From: Symbiodinium natans
Lineage: Eukaryota; Sar; Dinophyceae; Suessiales; Symbiodiniaceae
Assembly: GCA_905221605.1 (NCBI GenBank)
Contig: CAJNDS010000277.1
Span: forward strand, 30,916-94,915
Direction: 5' to 3'
Length of the DNA stretch: 64,000 nucleotides
Part shown: positions 10,860 through 21,615 of the stretch, in pieces
How positions within the stretch are numbered: position 1 is the stretch's first letter
How the letters are laid out: every line of letters begins with the position of its first letter
Translations under genes and position numbers: made by a program
The notes under the pieces: model-generated
What the model was told of the DNA's origin: nothing
The model's input: only the letters and a program-made list of their open reading frames with translations
The model's database searches: none

Positions 10860-11063
10860 CAGGTGGCACAAAAACCGTTCCATGATGATACTTTGATCTA
10901 TCCGTTGTGTGTGGCGTGTGCCGGTTCCGCTGCTCTGTCGCCGCACCGCTTGTTCTCAACCGATGCATTGGTCAACTCAGCCTGCGACATTTGCCGCAAG
11001 GGCACGCCTGTCAAGCGGCTGCCGCGTTTGAGATATGAGTGCCTCATGCGTGAGTGGACTTGA
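10860..11063 (+). CDS. possible exon with ZZ-finger-like cysteines
   Basis: The frame ends at TGA 11061-11063 and encodes VNSACDICRKGTPVKRL followed by LRYECL. The spacing C-x2-C followed by (L/F)RY-x-C resembles the first half of a ZZ zinc finger (family knowledge), but the later cysteines are not seen in the same frame and would need another exon. The upstream part, including CVACAGSA, may be intronic. Confidence 0.35.
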   Translation, partial: QVAQKPFHDDTLIYPLCVACAGSAALSPHRLFSTDALVNSACDICRKGTPVKRLPRLRYECLMREWT

Positions 11064-11681
11064 GCCCCCTTCTGAGTTGTACATGCAGAGTTGTGTTTCA
11101 TCGTTGCGATTGCACATGTGAAAAACGCCCTTGAGCAGTGGATGTCAGAAGTGAGTGACTTTTCTGAATGGCCACTTTGGTACAATGCACGTCCATGATC
11201 TGTGTTTTTATCTCGACGCCGTCATGTTTGCTTTTCGGCTTTGCTGATGTTGGGACATGTTGGTTCGATCGCACTCCTTGATGTTGGCGTTTGATCATGT
11301 GCATACTGTTTCACATTTAGTTTTGATCGTGACGATCGTTCAAGGACTCGTTTCTCTGTCCTGCAATGTGTGTGTGTGGAGGAAGTGCGGACTCTGATAG
11401 CCCAAAGCTCAGGATTTACTACGAGGGCATGGAGCGCTTCGTCGCGTGGGATCCGACCAGTACCCTCGGTTGCAGTGATGGCACTAAAGGGCTCGTTAGT
11501 TCAAGCGTGCTAGGCGTCGGGCCGCATCCGTCGTGGTCATCTGTCTGGGTTTAAACACCATGACCCATCCAGCTATCGAGAACTGAGGTGAGTCCCTTGC
11601 CGAGCCTTGACAGCAAAAATCTGGCAGTTGTCATGTCGCTGCTTCTTTGAAAGTTGACGTAGGGACTGGGGATGTCTGCAG

Positions 11682-11746
11682 GAGATCAAGGATTTCGATA
11701 TCTTCCTCACTTATCCGGATGATGACGCTTGTACCAGCATGAGCCA
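11682..11746 (+). CDS. short coding exon
   Basis: The acceptor GATGTCTGCAG is followed by EIKDFDIFLTYPDDDACTSM. Composition fits an exon of a soluble protein. The donor is uncertain. Confidence 0.45.
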
Positions 11747-11884
11747 GTCCAGAAGTGTTTTGCACTTTTTACCATTTCTGACCAGTGATATGGAAAGGAC
11801 CTGGATCCTGTTTTGCTGGTGGAGAAGGCACAGGTCTCCAATGGAGGGGCCTCGATAATGATCACCTTCCCTGCGCAAGCCTGA

Positions 11885-11927
11885 GATTTCTCACCTGACA
11901 AAGTGACTGTTGAGGCTACCGTTCGAG
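11885..11927 (+). CDS. short coding exon
   Basis: The frame FSPDKVTVEATVR ends at CGTTCGAG|GTAACA, a good donor. The acceptor is one of several AG dinucleotides near 11875-11885. It is short and supported mainly by the donor and composition. Confidence 0.35.
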
Positions 11928-11967
11928 GTAACATAGCCGTACTTGAGTCCGTGGAACACCTCGTGGA

Positions 11968-12123
11968 GACAACAACCCAGATGCTGCAATGACCTGCGAG
12001 CTTCTGACAGAATTGCTTGCTGAGGCGGGCATCTCCGCCAACTATGTCGTTTGCCAGATGGGCGTTGAGGCGTTCAACCATGATGGCGAGGTCACGTATG
12101 CCAGGAGTGCTTTGGCAGACTGA
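11968..12123 (+). CDS. terminal coding exon, helical
   Basis: The frame runs to TGA at 12121-12123 and encodes MTCELLTELLAEAGISANY and QMGVEAFNHDGEVTYAR. Upstream codons continue in frame as DNNPDAA to an AG near 11968. The FNHDGEVTYA stretch is vaguely EF-hand-like but lacks the regular acidic ligands. The family is not recognised. Confidence 0.5.
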   Translation, partial: DNNPDAAMTCELLTELLAEAGISANYVVCQMGVEAFNHDGEVTYARSALAD

Positions 12124-12509
12124 ATAATTGTGCGGGCCAGAATGTTGTTTTGGGGTGTGTTTTATGGTAATTGTCCAGGGATTCTACGGGGATGATCTTG
12201 TAACTATTTCGGCTCCTGTTTTCCCCCCAACCCCGACGACTGGAAAATGTCGGCGACCTGCTGTGAGGCACCCTTGACGAGCAGATGCCGATGAAATCAC
12301 ATCGGTTCATCATCTGCCGTACTTGGAATCTTGCGGAGTTCGAGCTTATGTATGCGCCGCTTGACGCACGACTCCCTATCAGTGCGAAGGGTAGCGATGA
12401 AGATTGGACCCAGTTGAAAAAATGCGGACGGTAGTCTGGAGTGCTCTTCAGCTACCGCTCTTGGTGCAGGCTGTCTTCAGTACCTTGATGTTTCCATTAG
12501 AGTATCAAT

Positions 12510-12627
12510 ACCGAGGTCGTTCTGCCGAATGAACAACATGGAGATGGAGCGTGTCACGGAGGACGCCCTGGCAAGCTATGGCATGGTGGTGGCACGGGAG
12601 CAGCTGAAGGCATTGCTTCGCCACTGA
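12510..12627 (+). CDS. terminal coding exon, helical
   Basis: The frame encodes MNNMEMERVTEDALASYG and MVVAREQLKALLRH, then TGA at 12625-12627. This is amphipathic helix composition. The acceptor is probably CCATTAG near 12500. The exon lies immediately upstream of the AT/GA microsatellites. Confidence 0.45.
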
Positions 12628-12635
12628 GCTATGCA

Positions 12636-12806
12636 TGCATGTATATAAATATAATATGAATATAAATATGCAAATATAAATATAAAGATAAAGATAATTA
12701 AACAAAGAAATATAAAGAAATATAAATAAATAAATATAATATATATATATATAGATATCAAATATATCATATGTTCATACATACACCCTATATATATATA
12801 TATACA

Positions 12807-12865
<59 letters not shown>

Positions 12866-12895
12866 AGAGCGAGAGCGAGAGCGAGAGCGAGCGGG
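12636..12895. repeat. AT-rich microsatellite followed by a GA tract
   Basis: From 12636 to about 12806 the sequence is ATAAATATAA-type simple DNA, including a TATATATATA run. From 12810 to about 12893 it is (GA)n, grading into GCGAGA repeats. Long open frames here are artefacts of low complexity. Confidence 0.95.
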
Positions 12896-13140
12896 AGGGG
12901 GCCCTGAAGTGCGCAGAAGAAGAAGAGAGCGGAGTTGCACACTGAGGAGCTGCATGCTGCTTCTACAGTTGCCCTGAAAATACTCGTTCTGCACATTGTG
13001 CGGTTTCAGCAGATTCAACAGCATTAGCCTGATCTTTGGATTGCATGTGGACGTGGTGTTTGGAACTTCCTCGAAACCATTCAAAACCTTTGTGCAGTGC
13101 AAGTGCAAGGAGTGCAGGATTGCATAGAATTGCCTGTCAG

Positions 13141-13251
13141 GTGGTGCACAACCTCCGAAGGAACCTGGTCTTTGAGGAGGTGCTGCAAGATGATCGAGTG
13201 CTTGACTGTCCAGGGCTGCACCCCGACCTTAGATTGGAGAAACTGGAAAAA
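13141..13251 (+). CDS. coding exon, charged helical
   Basis: The acceptor is TGCCTGTCAG and the donor CTGGAAAAA|GTTTCC. The 37 codons include VVHNLRRNLVFEEVLQDD and HPDLRLEKLEK. Both ends are consensus-like and the frame is open throughout. The family is unknown. Confidence 0.55.
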
Positions 13252-13296
13252 GTTTCCGTAATTTGGGCCTTGGGTTCCGCCAGTGTTCAAGCAAGC

Positions 13297-13400
13297 TGAG
13301 GATCATGATTAGTGAGAAGAACATCATCGCGAAGCATCCCAGCGTCGCCTCGGGTGAGCCGATCGTGATGGGCTCCGATGCCGGGGGCAGTCCAAACCCT
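13297..13400 (+). CDS. coding exon, unknown
   Basis: After an AG at 13294-13297 the frame reads LRIMISEKNIIAKHPSVA and SGEPIVMGSDAGGSPNP. It is probably the next exon of the same gene as 13141-13251. The 3' edge is uncertain. Confidence 0.4.
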
Positions 13401-13784
13401 ACGCGCTGCATGGGAGGGGCTGCCGCTTTAAACCTGATCTACCACCCTGCATCACGAAGCAGGGTGAAACAACAAATGGATCTGTGTAACATTGCAAGCT
13501 TGCTATTGCGTTCTCTGCGCTCGGACACCCACAACCTGGCACTTTCAAGGTCTGATCCACACTATTTCCTCTGGCAAGTCGCCTCTGCTTGGTGGCTCCA
13601 GTGGTGCTGGAGGCGGACGCTCTGGCGCCCGGGCCGGGCCGATCGTCATCAAGCCACGGGACGGGCTACCCAACCTAAAGTTGCAGTAGCTCGAAGCTTG
13701 GTGGGATAGAAGCACGACTCAAGTAAGGCAGCAAAATCCAGGAAAGGGTCTTTGGCTGGGTTTGGCTTGGTTGAGGTCGATCCT

Positions 13785-13806
13785 TCTAAAGCTTCCACAA
13801 ATAAAG
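13785..13806 (+). other. AATAAA-containing motif shared with 37.05 kb
   Basis: TTCCACAAATAAAG occurs at 13793-13806 and again at 37050-37063, with similar flanks (TTCTA just upstream in both). The second copy lies about 190 bases after the stop of the repeat-protein gene. It could be part of 3' end formation, although dinoflagellates are not known for a canonical AATAAA signal. Confidence 0.3.
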
Positions 13807-14476
13807 TCTTCGTGATGCATGGCTGCCAATCCAAAGGGATGCTAGCGTACATGTCTTGTGACGCACACGTGCTTCAGTCGAACCACGTCAGCTTGGTGTG
13901 CTTATTGGGTTTCTAGCATGCCTTCATGTTTCCCTCATGCTACCGACCGGAGCTTCAATGCCAAGCCTCAGTTATGAAACGTGCCAGGAGTATCGTGCGA
14001 CCTTTCAGACAGTTGGCTTCTTGGAGACGCTTGGACTAACGTCGTATGAATGGCCAGTTGACCAAGTCGGGATAGAGACAACGACTCTGTGAGTGGGATG
14101 TGGTAGATCTTGGGTCAGCCGTGGCCAAGACTACATACCTGAACTTGAAGACTTCGTTGAAGTTTTGGAGAATTGAGCTGGTAGGAATGCCTGGCCACGT
14201 TATCCCAGCATCTTCGATGTTGCATACGGAACTGGCTGGATGCCAAGCTTCTTGTAGCTTGGCGTGATTGGGGCAGACATGTTTCGATGTAGAAGGTTTG
14301 CGACGGAGTCGGTGAAGCTTGCTCAGTGTTTGTCAACCAGCACCCTTGAAGTCTCTGTTTCCATCACGGCATGCGCCCATACTGCACGTACAAGGTACGA
14401 TTTCGTGTAGGAGCCCAGCTTGAGCTGCCCGAATCCACCCGTTCTTCAGATTCTGGCTTCGACGATGTTCTACTAA

Positions 14477-14600
14477 GTAAGTATCTGATCCTCCTCAGGT
14501 TGTTGAACTCGTTCTACCCCGTGGACAACATCATTAACGCATTTGCTCAGGGTGCAGAAGCATTGCAGCTCCAAGTGGCTTACCAGACGGTCCAAGTATT
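14477..14600 (+). CDS. possible coding exon
   Basis: The frame encodes YLILLRLLNSFYPVDN and IINAFAQGAEALQLQ, plausible helical protein. It lies in a longer open frame starting near 14371 whose first part is less convincing. Splice sites are not fixed. Confidence 0.35.
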
Positions 14601-14939
14601 GGGCGGGCGGCGAGTCGTCCCCTGGTGGATCCGAGTTGGGGTTTTGGAGCTTTTGGAGTTCAATTATTTCGTATGAGTGTTGACCTTCAGTGATCGATAT
14701 CTTCGGGCTTTTCGTGAAAGCTAGCTCCTTGGAGCTTGTGCAAGTTGCTGTTGGAGTTTGGTCCTGATATTTTCATGGGCTAAGATGCACAGAAGGGCTT
14801 GAAACCTCAAAACAAACCCCGAATACTTCCCCTCACACACCACCCTCCCCCCCCCCCCCTCCCCCACCACAGCAGCGAGGAACCCAAGCCAAAGGCCTGA
14901 AAGCACCAGAAAAAGAGCTAAAACACTCAAGCCGCAACT

Positions 14940-15440
14940 ACGCCACAGGCGGGGGGCCGGGGGACCCGAGCCGCTGATGCTCATGATGCGCACCGCTGAG
15001 GCGTGAATGGTCGGCTTTCCAACATCCGCCCCATTGAAGGCTTGCAAGGTCCACATGGGCCAAAACCAACAAAAAACCCACGACTCCACAGGGCCAGGCT
15101 CAGGACCATGGCACTGTCTGGGTCAAGTTGGGGGGATGCACTGCTTGGAGCTGCTTGCGGGGCGCCCGCGCCTTCCCTCACCACAGAAAGGGCTTCAGCA
15201 GGACCCCAAGCCAATGCTTGAAGCCCCAAAGCAAAGCTTGAAAACGCCAACAAAAGAGCCCAAAATCCAAGGTGCAACCACGCCCCCAGGAAGGGGGAGG
15301 GTGTTTCGTGTCGGCCATATCGGCCCATGAACGGGATGCGAACTTTCGGGCTCTCGGTCCGGCCGCTGATCGCTGACGCGCCCGGCCCCGGACCCGAGCC
15401 GCTGATGCTCATGATGCGCACTGCTGTGGCGTAGGCTCAG
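14940..15440 (+). repeat. direct duplication at 428-bp spacing
   Basis: A 30-base string starting ACCCGAGCCGCTGATGCTCA occurs at 14964 and 15392, with only a few differences in the following bases. A related GGCTCAGG-CCATGGC phrase occurs near 15097 and 15434. The surrounding sequence (14770-15850) is rich in CAAAACCTCAAAACCCC- and CCCTAAA-like words and a run of C near 14842. There is no coding signal. Confidence 0.55.
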
Positions 15441-15870
15441 GGCCATGGCGCCTGGTTTTATGAGGTTCCCCACACGTGCCTCAAACCCCCACCCTTGTTG
15501 CCCCTGCCCTGCCCCTTCGGGGGTGTAAAAGGGTAGGGTCGATGATGCGCGCCGGGCCGGATCGAGAACGTCTGCCGGCGAATCAGCGGCCGCTCCCCAA
15601 AACTGATCGTAGATGCTTTGAGTCGGGTCGGGGAGTTGAGCGGAAAGGGGCGGAGGGGTCCCCTAAAGCCGCAAATCCAAACCCTAAATCTGGTGGAGTC
15701 GACGGATATCAGGGATGTTTCTTAATTTTTCGTTTTTGCCTGATTCATCAAAACTCTACCACTTTACAGCAAGCCCGACCCGAGGCCCCAGACCCCCCGT
15801 CCCCACTCGCACCTGAGGCCCACCCCCTCCCTCAGACGTAGGAAACTTTTCGCACAACTTGAACTTAGAG

Positions 15871-17304
15871 AATTACGTGGATGCTGCCGCAAAGACAGCG
15901 CTGCCTGCCACCGTCATGCTGCTACTAGTACTAGCTTTCGTTGCGACTGTGGTCCAGGCAGACAACCTCTTGGCCTGTTTGCAAGCGCCGCTGTACGGTC
16001 TGGTGCCCTACTGTTGTGAAGGCTTCTTGCGCCACGTCTGCAGTATAGAGTATGACTGAGGTTCTGGTTCGGGGTCAGGTTCGTGATGTGTGGGGATGGA
16101 GTTGTGGATTAGGATTTCAAGCAGAAGACGAGGTATTTGCTCCAGATGGCTTCCTTCCTCCTTCTGCCATTTCTGCTGCTGGTCTTTGGCCTTTGCTACG
16201 AGCTGGTCGGCATGTTCTTCGCAAGCAACCCCGAGGATTCTGTCTATCACTGTTTCAGCAAAGCCTCATCGAAGCATGAAGCGCATGGCAGCACTGTGTT
16301 CTTGACACGTGAGCTTTCCATGGATCAGGAGTACGACGTCGCGTTGCGGTCAAAGTCCCACATTCCTGATATCACCTTCTCTGGCGTAGTGTCAGGTGTG
16401 GGCCGCATGATGTGCTGCATTTGACTGAGGCGATGTCAAGCTCTAGACATGTCCAATGCGTGCGGTGATAACTTCTCACGAACCCTCGCTTGCTTGATGG
16501 CCTCGAACGCGGGCATCCAAACCCCAAAGCCTCAACACATCCCAGAGACATTCCTATTGCCTGTTTGAACCCCACCGAATATCCGAAATTCTGAGGGATC
16601 CGGGCAAGCTTGGCCCCGAGCAAGGTGGAAATGTGACAAGGCCATGCTTAAGGCCACCCCCTGGAGGTCACACTCTCGAGGACTGGATGGAAGGCCTCTC
16701 CTCGGTGTCCTTCGTGGCCTTGGTGGGCAGCACGGCGACCAGCGTGCTCGTGCTCCTCTTGATTTGTGAGTCCAACTTTCTGAGGCGGGAGATGTGGGAG
16801 GGACACAAAAAAAGAGCCCGAGCTCAAAGCTTTTATTTACCTTGAGGGTGACAGGCGACGCGTAGCCGGCGCAGCCGATGTAGGTAGCTGTTGTTCCTAT
16901 CAGGAACTTGCCGCCCTTTGACTTCCAGCACGCTGTACACCGCCTCATCAATGCCGTTGGCAACATCATCGTCACCACATACTTGTGGGCAATCCTGTCA
17001 TTCATGATCTCGAGTGTTCTATGGTTCGCCATGGTTGTGGTCATCTACCCAGAACAGGCCTTTGCACACACAGTTCTGACTCAATTCAATGGGCCTTGAA
17101 GCTATCATCCCTGACAGATGCTGACCGCGCTTGCCTGTGCGGGCGGTCTCGCGGCTGTGTTTGCCACCATGATCTCCGGCCTGAAGACGACGAAGGACCA
17201 ACCAAAACGTGGCCAGTAATCCAGGCGCACTGGAAGACTGGCAGAAAATGCTGAAGCAGAGCAACTACGCGACACTGCACTTGATACGTGGCAACAACCT
17301 GTAG
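15871..17304 (+). CDS. multipass membrane protein, split over short exons
   Basis: Six likely exons can be traced. 15871-15957 (TVMLLLVLAFVATVVQ, GC donor) joins 16146-16205 (ASFLLLPFLLLVFGLCY) in phase 0. Then come 16681-16765 (VSFVALVGSTATSVLVLLL, donor GTGAGT) and 16929-17057 (AILSFMISSVLWFAMVVV). The last two are 17118-17208 (ALACAGGLAAVFATMISG) and 17225-17304 (ALEDWQKMLKQSNYATLH, then TAG). Five hydrophobic segments make this an integral membrane protein with a charged C-terminal tail. The 16681 and 16929 exons do not share phase as drawn, so an edge or an exon is missing. The family is not recognised. Confidence 0.55.
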
Positions 17305-18127
17305 AGCCATGTGCAAACCCGGTAGGGGTGCTGCAAACAGTTTCGGCAGTGAAACAAAGTCGAAGCAAAGTCATGTGCGGCAGAAAATCAAATCGCAGAG
17401 CTGGCAGGATGAGCTGGAGCGGTCTCTACGTGAAGAGATACCGGAGGTTTTGGAACTGGTTGGGGCCCTGGGTCGCGCTGCGCAGCGCTTCGATCGTTTT
17501 GGCCTTTGGATCGAGGTTTCTGGCTGGAGGGCCGTTTGTGGTATGTTACGGTATGTTGCCGCTAGTTTCTGGGAGAGCATGGGGTCTTGGCAAGGTCCAG
17601 CATCGAACATGCACCGCTTGAACCATTCCTCAACCCTCAGCGACGAGGACGCCTTGGGATTGCCTCGCCAGGCCTGCGACACTTTCCTGGACCAGTACGA
17701 CAAGACCTCTTCCGGACGTTCCAAGGCCTCTTTGGAAACTGCGAGTGGACGCTCAGGAATGCTGCGAAGGGTCAAGCATCTGGGGGCCACCTTTGAGGTT
17801 CAAAGTCGAGGTATTGCCAGCACATGTATTGCATTCTGTGCATTGCACGTTGCATCTCCCGAGCTTAGGGGCTTTAGTCCCACCCTTTCTCATAGGGTTT
17901 CGTAAAGTGTTCCGGAAGGTAGGGTTTGTCGCCTCAGTGTTGCGTTAGGTCGAGACTTCGCCCTCTAGTGAGTACGGTTTTCGCCATACAGTGTGGTGGT
18001 TGTTGAGGCGGTCCGCTGCAAAAAAGTTGTAAATATTTTTTCAATACTCTGATATGCACTGAATCTGCCCCCCCTCACCGAACCAGCCCTGAGCTCGTTC
18101 TTCTACCCCATGTCCTCAACTCCTGAG

Positions 18128-18237
18128 AACCCTCCCGGAGGCCGTGAGTGCCCAGTTCCGCAAGCTGGAGGAGTCACTGGCAGAGCACCTCAGCATGAAG
18201 CAGCGGCAAGCTGGCACAGGCGGAGCAGCATAGCAAT
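18128..18237 (+). CDS. coiled-coil coding exon
   Basis: After CAACTCCTGAG the frame encodes LPEAVSAQFRKLEESLAEHL and SMKQRQAG, then TAG near 18232. Heptad-like spacing of Leu, Val and Phe suggests a coiled coil. The true donor may precede the stop. Confidence 0.5.
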
Positions 18238-18416
18238 CGCTCAATGAGTCATGGGTTCTACATCTGCAGCTCGACTGCAATTTCATGTTGGGGCTGCAAG
18301 TTGCAGTGGGGTGCCGAGGAATTCCTGCAAGTACGTGCGGGAACGACTCACTCAGAACAGGGAGGTCCAGGACAGCTCTAGCGGCTCTAGCGAAGAAGCG
18401 AACAGTGCTAGCATAG

Positions 18417-18508
18417 CTCAAAGACGTGAAGGACATCATCAGTGTCAGCAAGAAAAAGCCGCCAAAGGAGGTCCTGGGGAGCCTTGGCACGCAGGAACTG
18501 GAGAGGGC
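18417..18508 (+). CDS. coding exon, lysine-rich helical
   Basis: GCTAGCATAG|CTC gives an acceptor at 18416. The frame reads LKDVKDIISVSKKKPPKEV and LGSLGTQELERAF before a downstream in-frame stop. It is probably in the same gene as the coiled-coil exon upstream. Confidence 0.5.
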
Positions 18509-18859
18509 TTTTAGATGCTTTTAGGTTCTTGCAGGTGGGTCCTGGTGCGCTTAACAAGCAGGTAGGTTCCAAGCTGTGGACGCCTGGTCGAGAAGACTGG
18601 CAAATGTGCGAGTTGCAAAGTCAAAGCGAGAAGTGAAGTCTGAAAGCCAACATTCTTCAAAGCTCTGTGCAAGAGTGACAACACCGGCCTTTTGGCACGC
18701 TGATGCCAAGGTGCTTGTTCAACCGCGCGCTTGTCAAGGCGAAGAACTGGGCCTCCATTACGGCCAGCGAGTGCCCTGCCAGCATCCAAGGCGTGGCTTC
18801 AAGACCGTGCCGTTGCGACAGCGACAGCTTCGTAAGACAGCCTTCCTTAGCCGAATTAG

Positions 18860-18978
18860 GATGAGTTTGAAATCAGGAACGGCGAGGGCAACGCGATCGA
18901 AACAACCGAGAACGTGCTCGAGTCTTTAGGCGGTGACCTCAGCAACCTTATTGCATCTGCTTTGGCTCTCGACCCACA
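18860..18978 (+). CDS. coding exon, acidic
   Basis: The acceptor CCGAATTAG precedes DEFEIRNGEGNAIETTENV and LESLGGDLSNLIASALAL. The frame is open to a later TGA. There is no clear GT donor. A GC or GA donor would fit (GA donors are reported for dinoflagellates), but the edge is a guess. Confidence 0.5.
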
Positions 18979-19086
18979 TATAATATGCTTGAGAAACGTA
19001 TGAATGCAATCTCCGAACTTGTTCATGCGGCTGCGCTCAGAAGTTGCCGACTGTGGCAAGGCCTCCCGCAAGAGGACACGAGTGTG

Positions 19087-19364
19087 ATGCCTTACCTGGA
19101 TCTGCGACTTGGATTTTCCGATCAGTCGCAGATCTTGCTAGGTATAGAAGAGCTTGCCAAGTCGAGTCAGCATAATTAGATGACCCACAAGTTGTCACAA
19201 GGGGGCACAAGAACCCTCTCTACACGAGAAAAGCCTCATGCCAAGGCGCATGCGATTGGAAGACAAAGAACGCGAAGAGGGTGGCGAGAACATCCACAAC
19301 TACGGATCCGCGCCCTGTGCTGAACGAGACCATATACTTGAAATCCTGCCTTGCCATGGGCTGA
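19087..19364 (+). CDS. C2-like domain pieces in two exons
   Basis: The first piece, near 19087-19145, encodes MPYLDLRLGFSDQSQ, which resembles the DPYVxLRLG start of a C2 domain. The second, 19246-19361, follows CATGCCAAG and encodes DWKTKNAKRVARTSTTT, then DPRPVLNETIYLKS and TGA at 19362-19364. The pattern (K-T-K ... K ... NPVxNE-T-x) is typical of C2 strands around the loop-3 region (family knowledge). The first piece lacks the aspartates expected for calcium binding, so calcium dependence is doubtful. Confidence 0.4.
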
Positions 19365-19750
19365 GATTTCGCTCTTGAGCAGCGTGCCGGGTTGAGTGGT
19401 GGCGCTGAGGATCTGCAGGAGAAGCTGATGAAGGTCTTTGTGCGCATGCAGGAAGCGAGTCCCACCATGATTCATACTTTAGCATACGTCAGCTGCGAAG
19501 TGACCATGGTGAAAGACCCTTCCTAGTGGATCCTAGTGGTGCTTCCTCGAGCAGGAGCGCCACATGGAAGTGGCTCCAGATGTAGACGACGCTCTTCGCA
19601 ACCCGAAGAAGTTGGCGATTTGCAGCTCTTCTGCTTTTGGAGCCGCAATTCGTGCGAAAGGTTTTGCATTCCTCCCCGTCTATAGCCTCTTCATGCAGCT
19701 CAGGCAGTTCTAGTAGATAACTTCACGCGATTGATAGGCGAGGCTTGGCC

Positions 19751-19846
19751 ATGAAGCGAAAGCTAAACACCACGGTGCCTGCGAAGTTCGGTTCGCGTGT
19801 GGATTTGAACGAGAACGAATGGAAGGTGCTGCTTTCTAAGGGGTAG
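19751..19846 (+). CDS. possible coding exon
   Basis: The frame MKRKLNTTVPAKFGSRVDL continues NENEWKVLLSKG and reaches TAG at about 19844. It may be a later part of the C2-like protein above. Limits are uncertain. Confidence 0.35.
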   Translation: MKRKLNTTVPAKFGSRVDLNENEWKVLLSKG

Positions 19847-20056
19847 AATGCGTCGCTTCGCTTCACGTGTCAACTAGGCCATGTGGAATCACAAAACAAA
19901 TGAGTGAGAGGACTAATGAGTGCTTGGAAGGAGAACAACAGGCGGGTAAGGTAAGATGAGGTGGGAGGCGTTGTTGCAGTCAGTAGCAGCATCAGTGTGC
20001 CAGAAATTTCAAGGTCTTACAAGTGCAAGCTCTCACTGCGGCTGTCGGTTTCAAGG

Positions 20057-20150
20057 CATGTCCCGCGCCAACGCTGCCAAGTTCAAGGCCTTGGAGCGGA
20101 TCAGCGAGGGCAAAGACGCCCGATCCTCGCTTCAGCTTCTCGGCATGGTG
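20057..20150 (+). CDS. coding exon, basic helical
   Basis: After TTTCAAG the frame reads MSRANAAKFKALERISEGK and DARSSLQLLGMV. Charged helical composition. The donor is uncertain. Confidence 0.45.
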
Positions 20151-20377
20151 GCTTTTGGCGGTTCAGGAGGTTACCTGGGAGTTTTTGTGGGAGTTTTGGG
20201 GATGTGGTAAAGCCTTTGGTGTGTTTTTGGGGTTTGGGCTTGGGATTGTGGATTGCCAGGTTGATGGTTCAGGAGTCCCGCGAGAGTCTCCCGGTCCTGC
20301 AATGTCTGCGCTTGGCCAAGCGCTGCACGCTCAGGGCGTCGTGCAAACTAGCATCTAATCTAAGGATCTGCATCCAG

Positions 20378-20461
20378 GATCTCAACCAGCAGCAAGTGGA
20401 CAAAGTGTACTTGCGGATGGTAGAACATCTGGATGAGTCGCTGAGCCAGGCGCAAGGGACG
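20378..20461 (+). CDS. coding exon, coiled-coil-like
   Basis: The acceptor is CTGCATCCAG and the donor GGACG|GTCAGG. The 28 codons include DLNQQQVDKVYLRMVEHL and DESLSQAQGT. Clean ends and a good frame. Confidence 0.55.
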
Positions 20462-20778
20462 GTCAGGTTTGCCGGATTGTGGAGCCCACGAAATCGCACC
20501 GGGGCCAGTCACCTGCAGCGCGCTTGCCCCTCAACCTCCACGAAAGTGCGCCAGGGCGAGTGCGTCACCTCGTCACCTGCTACGTGCTTGGCCACCCCCC
20601 CCCCCCGCCCCCCTCGAGATGAGGGCAGAGCTGTCGCAACAAGCAGCCTAGTTAGCCCCATCTCCGGCCAGATGTAGCTTACGGCTGCCTGTGCCCTAGC
20701 AACGCTAAGCAGCTACGCTTTGAAGAACGCCTCCATGAACTCAGAGAGACGATGAATCATCACAAGCACCGGCCCCCA

Positions 20779-20860
20779 GGTGGACATCTCAGAGAAAGTG
20801 ACGCCCTTCGTGGAGACCACACTTCCAGCTGTGACTTGCAGACACAGATGCAAACTGAAA
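20779..20860 (+). CDS. possible short coding exon
   Basis: The frame around PQVDISEKVTPFVETTLPAV is protein-like, and a CCCCCAG acceptor precedes it. The 3' edge is not clear. Confidence 0.35.
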
Positions 20861-21041
20861 GGAGGTATCGCGTTAGGCAATGAAGTGAAAGGCAGGTGGA
20901 CTGTGCCAAAGCACGGCTAGTCAGCATTAGTATCCCTCACTGCACGCTGAGAGCACTGGCTCGACATCCGATGTAAAGGTAAGACTTTGAGTCCACGGCA
21001 GGCCCCGTATTTCAAGATCGTGAAAACTAACCTCAGCCCAG

Positions 21042-21116
21042 GAGATTGACAAGCAGGTCCGCTTCGTCCTGGACGAACAGCGGCCCCACAGCTCTGCTCA
21101 GCGGCTCAGTTGCTAG
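21042..21116 (+). CDS. short coding exon
   Basis: CTCAGCCCAG|GAG starts EIDKQVRFVLDEQRPHSSAQ, ending at TAG near 21116. Short, but the acceptor is good. Confidence 0.45.
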   Translation, partial: EIDKQVRFVLDEQRPHSSAQRLSC

Positions 21117-21540
21117 GAGGGGTCGTCGACTCGAGGATTTGCAATGCAAATCTGGTTTCATGGGCGTTGCAGGCACTCTGCGATCCGCGTGCATGGAGGG
21201 TTCTCCAAGGAAACTCTTCGACACCATCCGACGAAAGAAGAACAGCATCAAGAGAACTGAGGCACCCGAATCTCGTCTTTTGCTGCGGGTGATGGCGTAG
21301 AATGGCGTTTCCGAGCCAGGTGAGACAACGACTCACGCTGAAGCGGGCCGATGTGTCGGACCGGGCTGACCATGGCGCTAGTGGTGCTGTGTGCCGATCT
21401 TGTAGGCGCATGATGCTAGGCCTATCGGCCATGGGGGTTGCTTGGTTCGGTGGATGTTGGATGAGATGCATGCAGCGTCCTGTGCAGGACGTCAATCAAA
21501 TATGGTGCAGGGCATGGTGCTTTTTACTTACCAACGACAG

Positions 21541-21615
21541 GACGGCTTGATAGCATTCTTGGAAGATGTTGGCCTTCTGGACAAGAGCGCCCAGAAGAAA
21601 AAGGCAAACGACATG
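21541..21615 (+). CDS. short coding exon
   Basis: After CAACGACAG the frame encodes DGLIAFLEDVGLLDKSAQKK, followed by KA and a GT-rich stretch (GTGTGTGTGTGT near 21614). Protein-like helix. Confidence 0.4.

Noticed and set aside
16532-17044. 170-codon minus-strand frame
   Set aside because: It is opposite hydrophobic plus-strand exons with matching splice sites.
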